Shown here in pieces: positions 1-6,236 of a stretch of 6,236 nt of DNA. Made by a program: the position numbers and the translations under genes. The stretch is taken from assembly GCA_022839045.1 (NCBI GenBank), contig JALHDI010000087.1:12389-18624 (forward strand), in the 5' to 3' direction. The notes beneath the pieces are model-generated. The model made no database searches and was not told the DNA's origin. It saw only the letters and a program-made list of their open reading frames with translations. Numbering within the stretch: the first letter of the stretch is position 1; every line of letters begins with the position of its first letter. The DNA is from Sporomusaceae bacterium. Lineage in GTDB: Bacteria > Bacillota_C > Negativicutes > Sporomusales_B > UBA7701.

Positions 1-149
1 ACCACCACGGTAATTCGCGAGTATCTCGGGTCCTGGGTCGTGCCGACGGCCAGGCTGTGGATGTTGAATCCCCGCCGGGAGAACATGCCCGCAACCCTGA
101 CCAGCACGCCGGGCTGATTGTAGACCAGAATTGACAGTACGTGCTTCAC
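1..149 (-). CDS. ilvN: Acetolactate synthase small (regulatory) subunit, N-terminal fragment
   Basis: This is the regulatory subunit of acetolactate synthase (acetohydroxyacid synthase). In this family it binds valine through an ACT domain, confers feedback inhibition and activates the catalytic subunit IlvB in the cytoplasm. Only the first 49 codons are visible; the gene runs off the left edge. The translation starts [20 protein letters not shown] and continues with [14 protein letters not shown] and SRITVVV, the classic first beta-alpha-beta part of the ACT domain. The start is GTG at 149-147, chosen because AGGAGG (161-156) lies 6 bases upstream and because family members begin with this segment. 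An in-frame ATG at 179 would add ten residues but has no Shine-Dalgarno site. The partner ilvB ends more than 400 bases upstream, and a promoter and riboswitch lie between them, so this gene begins its own regulated unit. The paralogue name ilvH is equally possible. Confidence 0.93.
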   Translation of the reverse strand, partial: MKHVLSILVYNQPGVLVRVAGMFSRRGFNIHSLAVGTTQDPRYSRITVV

Positions 150-210
150 GCTGATCCTCCTCTCTTTGCGTACAGGCATAATGAATACTGTATACAAAAC
201 ATATGGGTAT

Positions 211-263
211 AAAAATGCCTGCGAAAAAGTCCCCTACTTCTTTCGTAAGAAACTTCCCGCAGG
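211..263 (-). terminator. Riboswitch expression platform: intrinsic terminator hairpin before ilvN
   Basis: Read on the minus strand, CCTGCG (263-258) pairs with CGCAGG (223-218). GGAAGT (257-252) pairs with ACTTTT (230-225) using two G-U pairs and one bulged T. A small inner hairpin TTCTT/AAGAA (251-247 with 242-238) caps the stem. Five T residues (215-211) follow two bases after the stem. The hairpin can be extended outward by 11 perfect pairs, TGGGTATAAAA (277-267) with TTTTATACCCA (214-204). Its 5' strand is made of bases that the aptamer needs for P3 and P0, so aptamer and terminator exclude each other. That geometry predicts an ON switch: ligand binding prevents termination and allows ilvN transcription. 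The pairing is seen directly; the termination function is inferred. Confidence 0.8.
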
Positions 264-358
264 GTCTTTTATACCCACGGTGTAATGCGTTATCGCATTC
301 TGCGCCGCTCGGTCCAGGCCCGTATATTTACGGCGGAACCCTAGACGCACTTCCTTAC
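245..358 (-). promoter_or_regulatory. ykkC-superfamily riboswitch aptamer, probably the ppGpp subclass
   Basis: The minus-strand RNA carries the ykkC hallmarks in order: CTAGGGTTCCG (344-334), GGACCGAGCG (315-306), and ACACCG followed by GGGTATAAAAGACCC (283-262). These fold as P1 TGCGTC/GGCGCA (349-344 with 306-301), P1a GGTTCC/GGACC (340-335 with 315-311), P1b CCGTA/TACGG (333-329 with 324-320), P2 AATGCG/CGCATT (299-294 with 289-284), and P3 CCG-T-GGGT with ACCC-TG-CGG (280-273 with 265-257). An extra 8-pair helix GTAAGGAA/TTTCTTAC (358-351 with 252-245) joins the two ends. Such an end-joining P0 helix is known from ppGpp and PRPP aptamers and is absent from guanidine-I. PRPP switches usually precede purine genes, while ppGpp switches often precede branched-chain amino acid genes, so the ilvN context favours ppGpp. 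Family membership is fairly sure; ligand identity is inferred. Confidence 0.83.
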
Positions 359-370
359 ATCACGCCATTG

Positions 371-387
371 TAATGTTGTATACATTA
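371..387 (-). repeat. Imperfect palindrome over the -10 box and start site
   Basis: On the minus strand, TAATGT (387-382) and ACATTA (376-371) are perfect inverted copies separated by five bases. The left arm includes most of the -10 box and the right arm lies at or just after the predicted transcription start, which is where a repressor operator would sit. No regulator family is recognised from it. It may be chance, because the area is AT-rich. Confidence 0.3.
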
Positions 388-412
388 TCCATGTACTCAA
401 GGTTTTTGTCAA
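384..412 (-). promoter_or_regulatory. Sigma-70/SigA-type promoter for the ilvN unit
   Basis: On the minus strand a perfect -35 box TTGACA (412-407) is followed by a 17-base spacer and the -10 box GATAAT (389-384, five of six to TATAAT). The start of transcription is expected near 378-377, giving a leader of roughly 230 nucleotides before the ilvN start codon that contains the whole riboswitch and terminator. The promoter lies downstream of the ilvB-proximal small ORF, so ilvN can be transcribed independently of leu-ilvB, although readthrough from upstream would enter the same leader. Confidence 0.85.
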
Positions 413-445
413 GAGACTTTTGCTAAGTTCGTTTTTTCTTTTTGC

Positions 446-556
446 TTATGCCCCGAGCGACTGGCGCAGCAGGTTCTCGTCGGCCCCCGGATCGACCCCG
501 GGGATGGCTTCGGCGTCGTTGGTAGCGGGGGTATGCGGATCGTTGCCGACTGCCAC
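446..556 (-). CDS. Small ORF immediately after ilvB, 36-aa acidic protein of unknown function
   Basis: A 37-codon frame starts at GTG (556-554) and stops at TAA (448-446). AAAGGAGG (572-565) begins inside the last bases of the ilvB stop region and lies 8 bases before the GTG, an excellent ribosome-binding site. The peptide begins MAVGNDPHTPATND and ends ENLLRQSLGA. It is acidic (six D/E against one R), rich in Ala, Gly and Pro, and has no Cys, no membrane segment and no signal peptide. Twenty-nine of 36 codons end in G or C, as in the neighbouring genes and unlike the AT-rich sequence just beyond the stop. It would be co-transcribed and probably translationally coupled with ilvB. I do not recognise a family. 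It could be a small accessory protein, a regulatory uORF-like element or a decaying remnant. The coding call rests on the Shine-Dalgarno site, start, composition and position only. Confidence 0.6.
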   Translation of the reverse strand: MAVGNDPHTPATNDAEAIPGVDPGADENLLRQSLGA

Positions 557-571
557 TTAGGCCACCTCCTT

Positions 572-2230
572 TCAGATGTCGAGATAGGCGTTGATGGCCG
601 CCCCCGGCGGCACCATGGGGGTTACGAGGTCTTCGGCGGCGATGTTGGCGACGATCACCCGCGGGCCGGGAGCGGCGAGAGCGGCGGCGAAGGCGGCGGC
701 GAATTCCCGGGGGGTGTCGGCGACGACGGCGTCGATGCCGAACGCGGCGGCGAAGGCGGTGAAGTCGACGGCCGGCAGTTCGCAGGCGGTGTAGCGCTTG
801 GCGAAGAAGGCGTGCTGGAGCTGGCGGATCATGCCGAGGCCGTTGTTGTTGACGATGACGGAGATGACGGGCAGGCGGTGGGCGGCGATGGTGTAGAGCT
901 CGGCGCCGGTCATTTTGAAGCCGCCGTCGCCGGCGATGTGGATGACACGCTTGTCAGGAGATGCGAACTGCGCCCCCATGGCCGCCGGCAGGCCGAAGCC
1001 CATGGCGCCGAGGCCGCCCGAGGTGAGCCAGGTGCGCGGGACTTCGATCTTGAGGTGCTGGGCGGCCCAGATCTGGTGCTGGCCGACGTCGGTGGCGAAG
1101 ATATAGCCGCCGCCGCCGGTCCGGGCGGAGATTTCCGCGAACAGCCACGGGGCGGTGAGGCGCTCGCCGAAGGGCTCTGAGCGGTAATCGGCCTGCCAGG
1201 CGGCAATCTTTTCCCACCAGGCTTCGCTGTTGCCGGCCGGTACCCTGGCGGCGAGGAAGGAGAGGATGGTTTTCATGTCGCCGGTGAGGCCGATGCCAGC
1301 GGCGACGTTTTTGTCTATTTCCGCCGGATCGACGTCGATGTGGATGACGGCTTTGCCGGCGGCGTATTTGGCCCGGTCGCCGGTGACGCGGTCGCTGAAG
1401 CGGCTGCCGACGGCGATGATGAGGTCGGCGTCGTGGATGCAGTTGTTGGCCGGTTTATGTCCATGCATGCCGGTGAGGCCGAGGAAGAGCGGATGGGAGG
1501 CAGGGATGGCGCCGAGTCCCATGAGGGTGCTGACGACCGGGCAGGCGAGCTTTTCGGCCAGCACGGCGACTTCGGCGGAGGCTTCGGCGGCCACGGCGCC
1601 GCCGCCGACGATGACGGCCGGCCGCCGGGCGCGGCCGATGGCTTCGGCCGCAGCGTCGATGCGGGCCAGCACCGCCCCGCTCATGGCGAAGGGCACTATG
1701 GCCGGTTCGGCGGCCGGCTCGAACAGCACTTCGGCGGTCTGGACGTCGCGCGGCACGTCGACGAGCACGGGGCCGGGACGGCCGGAGGCGGCGATGCGGA
1801 AGGCGTAGCGGAGGGTTTCGGCCAGTTTGGCGGTGTCCTTGACGAGGAAGTTGTGCTTGGTTATCGGCATGGTTATGCCGGTGATGTCGACTTCCTGGAA
1901 GGCGTCGCGGCCGATGAGGGAGGTGGGCACCTGGCCGGTGATGGCGACTACGGGGACGGAGTCCATGAAGGCGGCCGCCAGGCCGGTGACGAGGTTGGTG
2001 GCGCCCGGTCCGGAGGTGGCGATGCATACCCCAACCCGACCGCTGGCGCGGGCGTAGCCGTCGGCGGCGTGGGCCGCCCCCTGTTCGTGGACGGTGAGGA
2101 TGTGCCTGAGCGACGAGTCGCGGAGGGCGTCGTAGAGCGGCAGGATGGTGCCGCCGGGGTAGCCGAAGACGGTGTCGACGCCTTGTTCCTGGAGGCATTC
2201 GACGATTATTTGGGCGCCGGTGATACGCAT
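572..2230 (-). CDS. ilvB: Acetolactate synthase large (catalytic) subunit
   Basis: This thiamine-diphosphate enzyme condenses two pyruvates to 2-acetolactate (valine/leucine route), or pyruvate with 2-ketobutyrate to 2-aceto-2-hydroxybutyrate (isoleucine route), in the cytoplasm. The 552-residue length is normal for the family. The N-terminal pyrimidine-binding domain (about 1-165) has the catalytic glutamate E49 in TVHEQGAAHAADGYAR and the motif SGPGATN. The central FAD-binding domain spans about 190-325. The C-terminal pyrophosphate-binding domain has the ThDP motif GDGGF (434-438) followed by NNN (461-463), and QLQ near 470 as in true acetolactate synthases. The ATG start is supported by GGAGGTGAT ending 3 bases upstream. 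A palindromic element separates the gene from leuB, and a small ORF follows its TGA. The regulatory subunit ilvN lies downstream but behind its own promoter. The paralogue name ilvI is possible. Confidence 0.96.
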   Translation of the reverse strand: MRITGAQIIVECLQEQGVDTVFGYPGGTILPLYDALRDSSLRHILTVHEQGAAHAADGYARASGRVGVCIATSGPGATNLVTGLAAAFMDSVPVVAITGQVPTSLIGRDAFQEVDITGITMPITKHNFLVKDTAKLAETLRYAFRIAASGRPGPVLVDVPRDVQTAEVLFEPAAEPAIVPFAMSGAVLARIDAAAEAIGRARRPAVIVGGGAVAAEASAEVAVLAEKLACPVVSTLMGLGAIPASHPLFLGLTGMHGHKPANNCIHDADLIIAVGSRFSDRVTGDRAKYAAGKAVIHIDVDPAEIDKNVAAGIGLTGDMKTILSFLAARVPAGNSEAWWEKIAAWQADYRSEPFGERLTAPWLFAEISARTGGGGYIFATDVGQHQIWAAQHLKIEVPRTWLTSGGLGAMGFGLPAAMGAQFASPDKRVIHIAGDGGFKMTGAELYTIAAHRLPVISVIVNNNGLGMIRQLQHAFFAKRYTACELPAVDFTAFAAAFGIDAVVADTPREFAAAFAAALAAPGPRVIVANIAAEDLVTPMVPPGAAINAYLDI

Positions 2231-2233
2231 GGT

Positions 2234-2242
2234 ATCACCTCC
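2234..2242 (-). promoter_or_regulatory. Nine-base Shine-Dalgarno site of ilvB
   Basis: GGAGGTGAT is fully complementary to the usual 3' end of bacterial 16S rRNA and lies with 7 bases between GGAGG and the ATG at 2230. The identical nine-base site with the same spacing precedes leuD (3951-3943). The site fixes the ilvB start and lies just outside the left arm of the palindromic element (2252-2372). Confidence 0.85.
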
Positions 2243-2251
2243 CTTTCATTG

Positions 2252-2372
2252 GGTTTGCCCAAAAGGTCCATCTGCGGCGTTGCTCCTCAGAGCGCTTGCT
2301 TGCGTACCTCTGAGTACGCGGCGCGGCGCGCTCTTCCGGTGCGCCTTGCATCTGGAGCCTTTTGGACAAACC
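2252..2372 (-). repeat. 121-bp near-palindromic element between leuB and ilvB
   Basis: The two ends are 15-base inverted copies, 2252-2266 and 2358-2372, with a single difference that becomes a G-U pair in the minus-strand RNA. Further in, AGAGCGC (2289-2295) pairs with GCGCTCT (2328-2334), and GCGTAC (2302-2307) pairs with GTACGC (2314-2319) around a six-base loop. All three arm pairs share a centre near 2311, so the element folds as one long interrupted hairpin. Between the outer arms and the core both halves also share TCCA-NN-TGC followed by GGCG. It fills most of the 150-base gap after leuB and ends about 20 bases before ilvB. There is no T-run after the stem, so it does not look like a simple intrinsic terminator. 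The overall form resembles dispersed intergenic palindromic (REP- or MITE-like) repeats; only one copy is visible here, so repeat status is inferred. Confidence 0.65.
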
Positions 2373-2380
2373 GTGTGTTT

Positions 2381-3451
2381 TTATCGAAGCTGCTTGATTA
2401 TCAATTCACCCATTTTTTCGGTGGACACTTTCGTAAGTCCGGGTCTGTACAAATCCGCAGTGCGGTAGCCCTCGGCGAGGACGGCGTCGACGGCCTGCTC
2501 GATGGCGGCGGCGGACGCCTCGGCCTTGAGGGAGTGGCGGAGGAGCATGGCGGCCGACAGGATGGTGCCGACGGGATTGGCGATGCCCTGGCCGGCGATG
2601 TCGGGGGCCGAGCCGTGGATGGGCTCGTAAAGGCCGGGGCCGTCGCCGATGCTGGCGGAGGGCAGCAGGCCGATGGAGCCGGCGACTACGGCGGCTTCGT
2701 CGCTCAATATGTCGCCGAACAGGTTGCCGGTGACGATGACGTCGAAGGTTTTGGGCCCGAGGACGAGCTGCATGGCGCAGTTGTCGACGTACATATGGGA
2801 GGCCTCGATGCCCGCTTCCCTGGCGGTGGCAGTGGCCACCCGTCGCCAGAGGCGGGAGGAGGCGAGGACGTTGGCCTTGTCGACGGAGGTGACTTTGCCG
2901 CGGCGGCCTTTGGCGGCCTGGCAGGCCATCCTGACGATGCGCGTCACTTCGGGGACGCTGTATACTTCAGTGTCCCAGGCCCGTTCGACGCCGTCATTTG
3001 TCTCGCTTTCGCATTTCGGCCCGAAGTAGATGCCGCCGGTGAGCTCGCGGACGATGAGGATGTCGGTGCCGGCGACGAGCTCGGGCTTGAGGGGCGAGTA
3101 GGCGGCGAGGGCCTCGGAGACTTTGACCGGCCGGAGGTTGGCGTAGAGGCCGAGGGCTTTGCGGAGCCCGAGGATGGCTTTTTCGGGACGGATGTCGGGG
3201 GCAACGGAGTCCCATTTGGGTCCGCCGACGGCGCCGAGGAGGACGGCGTCGGCGGTTTTGGCGGCGGCCAGGGTGTCGTCGGGCAGGGGCACGCCGCGCG
3301 CGTCGATGGCCGCGCCGCCGGCGAGGCAGGTGGCGAACTGAAGGTCGAGGCCGGCCTTGCGGGCCGCCAGGGCGAGGATTGCCCGGGCGGCGGCGGTGAT
3401 TTCGGGGCCGATGCCGTCGCCGGGGATGACGAGGATTTTCTTGGTGTTCAC
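2381..3451 (-). CDS. leuB: 3-isopropylmalate dehydrogenase
   Basis: This enzyme oxidises and decarboxylates 3-isopropylmalate to 2-ketoisocaproate with NAD+, the third specific step of leucine synthesis. The 356-residue length is typical. Visible features are the N-terminal VIPGDGIGPEI; substrate-binding arginines R97, R107 and R135 in GLRKALGLYANLRP and IVRELTGGIYFG (with Y142); K192 in VDKANVL; D223 in YVDN; metal-binding D247 and D251 in GDILSDEAA; and the NAD-binding loop HGSAPDIAGQGIANPVG (279-295). The Asp-Ile of this loop fits NAD rather than NADP use. GLRKALGLYANLRP separates it from isocitrate and tartrate dehydrogenases. The start is GTG at 3451, which overlaps the leuD stop as GTGA, with AAGGGGG upstream; the two genes are probably translationally coupled. 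The palindromic element begins 8 bases after the TAA stop. Confidence 0.97.
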   Translation of the reverse strand: MNTKKILVIPGDGIGPEITAAARAILALAARKAGLDLQFATCLAGGAAIDARGVPLPDDTLAAAKTADAVLLGAVGGPKWDSVAPDIRPEKAILGLRKALGLYANLRPVKVSEALAAYSPLKPELVAGTDILIVRELTGGIYFGPKCESETNDGVERAWDTEVYSVPEVTRIVRMACQAAKGRRGKVTSVDKANVLASSRLWRRVATATAREAGIEASHMYVDNCAMQLVLGPKTFDVIVTGNLFGDILSDEAAVVAGSIGLLPSASIGDGPGLYEPIHGSAPDIAGQGIANPVGTILSAAMLLRHSLKAEASAAAIEQAVDAVLAEGYRTADLYRPGLTKVSTEKMGELIIKQLR

Positions 3452-3935
3452 GCCTTTTCCCCCTTGACGTAGTTGATGAGGCCGCCGGCTTTGGCGATAT
3501 CCTGGATGAAGCCAGGCAGCGGCTGGATGGCGAATTTCTTGCCGCTGGCGAGGTTTTCGATGGTGCCGCCCCGCAGGTCGACGCGTATCCGGTCGCCGTT
3601 TTTGATCTCGGCGACCACCGCGCCGAGCTCGACGAGGGGTAGGCCGATGTTGATGCCGTTGCGGTAGAAGATGCGGGCGAAGCCGTCGGCGATGATGCAG
3701 GTGACGCCGCTGGTCTTGATGGCGAGGGGGGCGTGCTCGCGGGAGGAGCCGCAGCCGAAGTTGCGGCCGGCGACGATGATGTCTCCCGGCTCGACTTTGC
3801 CGGCGAAGGTGGGGTCGATGTCTTCCATGCAGTGGGCGGCGAGGGCTTTGGGGTCGGCGGTGTTGAGGTAGCGGGCGGGGATGATGACGTCGGTGTCGAC
3901 GTTGTCCCCGTAGCGCCAGACGTTTCCTTCGAGGA

Positions 3936-3939
<4 letters not shown>
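3448..3939 (-). CDS. leuD: 3-isopropylmalate dehydratase small subunit (short type)
   Basis: This is the swivel-domain subunit that pairs with LeuC to form isopropylmalate isomerase, which moves the hydroxyl of 2-isopropylmalate by dehydration and rehydration. The protein has 163 residues, matching the short form found with 420-residue LeuC proteins in archaea and many anaerobic bacteria, rather than the roughly 200-residue E. coli type. Visible motifs are [16 protein letters not shown] (10-25), the conserved [10 protein letters not shown] loop (62-71) that contacts substrate, and [14 protein letters not shown] (88-101). The ATG at 3939 is chosen over the longer open frame that continues upstream into leuC, because GGAGGTGAT lies 7 bases before it and the protein aligns from its first residues. 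Its start overlaps the leuC stop as ATGA and its stop overlaps the leuB start as GTGA, a tightly coupled set. Confidence 0.96.
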
Positions 3940-5198
<1,259 letters not shown>

Positions 5199-5202
5199 TG
5201 GT

Positions 5203-6236
5203 TTATTCTCCTCCTGCTGCTATTTCACCGGCGGCCGGGTGGCCGCAAGTGGCGATCAGTTTGTTGATGGCGCCGACGTACGCCCTGGCGCTGGCTTCGA
5301 TGATGTCGGTGCTGAGGCCGCGGCCGCTGATTACCCGGCCGTCCTGCTCGAGCCAGACGGTCGCTTCGCCGAGGGCGTCTTCGCCGGAGGTGACGGCTTT
5401 GATCTGGTAGTCTTTAAGGCAGATGGGGAAGCCGACGGCTTTTTCGATCGCTTTGAAGGCGGCGTCCACCGGGCCGTCGCCGTAGGCAGCCTGTTCGGTG
5501 AAACCGCGGTCGGTCTCCACCCGTACCATGGCGGTGGCGGTGGTCTGGTTGCCGCTGACGACATGGTGGTATATGAGGCGGTACCACTCGGGCGTGGCCG
5601 ACGCCTTTTCGGCAACGAGGGCCTCGATGTCGCGGTCGAAGACCATCTTCTTGCGATCGGCCAGTTCCTTGAATTTGGCGAAGATTTCGTTGATACGCTC
5701 GGGTTCGAGGTCGTAACCGAGGGTTCTGAGGCGCTCCTCGAGGGCGTGGCGGCCGGAGAGCTTGCCGAGGATGAGGGCGTTGCGGTTGAGGCCGATGGTC
5801 TCGGGGCGCATGATTTCGTAGGTGAGGGCGTTGTTCAAAACGCCGTGCTGGTGGATGCCCGATTCGTGGGCGAAGGCGTTGTCGCCGACGACCGCCTTGT
5901 TGGGCTGGACGGCGATGCCGCTCAGCACGCTGACCAGCCGCGAGGCGCGGTAGATGTGGCGGGTGTCGATGCCGGTGGCGGCCCGGTAGTATTCGAGGCG
6001 GGTGTGGAGGGCCATGATGATTTCTTCCATGGCGGCGTTGCCGGCCCGCTCGCCAAGACCGTTGACGGTGCACTCGACCTGGCCGGCGCCATTTAGGACG
6101 GCGGCCAGCGAGTTGGCGACCGCCATGCCGAGGTCGTTGTGGCAGTGGACGCTGACGACGGCCTGGTCGATGTTGGGGACGTGCTCGCGGATGTAGCTGA
6201 TGAGGGCGCCGAATTCGTCCGGGGTGGTGTAGCCGA
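5203..6236 (-). CDS. leuA: 2-isopropylmalate synthase, C-terminal two thirds
   Basis: The enzyme condenses acetyl-CoA with 2-ketoisovalerate to 2-isopropylmalate, the committed and leucine-inhibited step of the pathway. The window holds 343 residues and the stop; about 165 N-terminal residues of a typical 510-residue protein lie beyond the right edge. The open frame continues to the window end, so a methionine at 6126 is internal and not the start. Visible motifs are the metal-binding His pair in [11 protein letters not shown] (fragment residues 28-38), [10 protein letters not shown] (57-66) and [14 protein letters not shown] (120-133). The C-terminal regulatory (LeuA dimer) domain contains GDGPVDAAF (252-260) and [16 protein letters not shown] (304-319). 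A complete regulatory domain argues for leucine feedback and for LeuA rather than homocitrate or re-citrate synthase. It is the first visible gene of the cluster; its promoter and any leucine-responsive leader lie outside the window. Confidence 0.96.
   Translation of the reverse strand, partial: GYTTPDEFGALISYIREHVPNIDQAVVSVHCHNDLGMAVANSLAAVLNGAGQVECTVNGLGERAGNAAMEEIIMALHTRLEYYRAATGIDTRHIYRASRLVSVLSGIAVQPNKAVVGDNAFAHESGIHQHGVLNNALTYEIMRPETIGLNRNALILGKLSGRHALEERLRTLGYDLEPERINEIFAKFKELADRKKMVFDRDIEALVAEKASATPEWYRLIYHHVVSGNQTTATAMVRVETDRGFTEQAAYGDGPVDAAFKAIEKAVGFPICLKDYQIKAVTSGEDALGEATVWLEQDGRVISGRGLSTDIIEASARAYVGAINKLIATCGHPAAGEIAAGGE

Noticed and set aside
147..179. Alternative in-frame ATG start for ilvN at 179.
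   Set aside because: No ribosome-binding site precedes it, the added residues include the Shine-Dalgarno sequence itself, and the family begins at the segment after the GTG.
146..202. An 18-codon ORF (ATG at 202) whose TGA overlaps the ilvN GTG, a possible leader peptide.
   Set aside because: It has no Shine-Dalgarno site, no run of Leu, Ile or Val codons, and lies after the terminator rather than within it; the overlap is probably coincidence.
150..446. T-box leader for ilvN, suggested by an AGGGTTCCG string.
   Set aside because: The canonical T-box sequence with GGTACCGCG and the large specifier stem are not present; the same string fits the ykkC consensus along with all other ykkC elements.
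2252..2372. The leuB-ilvB hairpin as an ordinary intrinsic terminator.
   Set aside because: The stem is interrupted and very long, and no T-run follows its 3' arm on the minus strand.
1340..3472. A 710-codon open frame on the plus strand opposite ilvB and leuB.
   Set aside because: It lies antisense to two well-supported genes, is dominated by Gly, Asp, Glu and Ala as expected from the opposite strand of GC-rich codons, runs across the intergenic palindrome, and has no recognisable domain.

Overview
The window is a branched-chain amino acid biosynthesis locus. Every gene lies on the minus strand, so transcription runs from high to low coordinates. The order is leuA (5' part beyond the right edge), leuC, leuD, leuB, ilvB, a 36-codon small ORF, then a promoter and riboswitch leader, and the start of ilvN (cut by the left edge). 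The DNA is GC-rich with C/G-ending codons. Ribosome-binding sites are long and Bacillota-like: GGAGGTGAT occurs in full before both leuD and ilvB. With the short leuC/leuD type and a ykkC-family riboswitch, this suggests a GC-rich anaerobic member of Bacillota (Negativicutes or Clostridia). That placement is inference only.

Right part (2381-6236): leuA-leuC-leuD-leuB form a compact leucine cluster. There are 4 bases between leuA and leuC, and stop/start overlaps at leuC-leuD (ATGA) and leuD-leuB (GTGA). LeuA condenses acetyl-CoA with 2-ketoisovalerate, LeuCD isomerises 2-isopropylmalate to 3-isopropylmalate, and LeuB oxidises that to the precursor of 2-ketoisocaproate. A 121-bp near-palindromic repeat-like element fills most of the gap between leuB and ilvB.

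Middle (446-2230): ilvB encodes the acetolactate synthase catalytic subunit. Seventeen bases after its start-proximal partner region ends, i.e. just past the ilvB stop codon, a 36-aa ORF begins; it has a near-perfect Shine-Dalgarno site and coding-like base composition. I do not recognise it.

Left part (1-445): an AT-richer intergenic region carries a textbook sigma-70 promoter (TTGACA, 17-bp spacer, GATAAT). It is followed by an RNA whose sequence and foldable helices match the ykkC riboswitch superfamily. An added end-joining helix (P0) argues for the ppGpp/PRPP subclass, and the branched-chain context favours ppGpp. A terminator hairpin that shares bases with aptamer helices P3 and P0 follows, then ilvN (acetolactate synthase small regulatory subunit) with a GTG start. 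The two subunits of one enzyme are therefore separated by an independent promoter and a switch that would plausibly turn ilvN and downstream genes on during amino acid starvation.

The enzymes are ordinary. The points worth a second look are the riboswitch placed between ilvB and ilvN, the small ORF, and the palindromic element.
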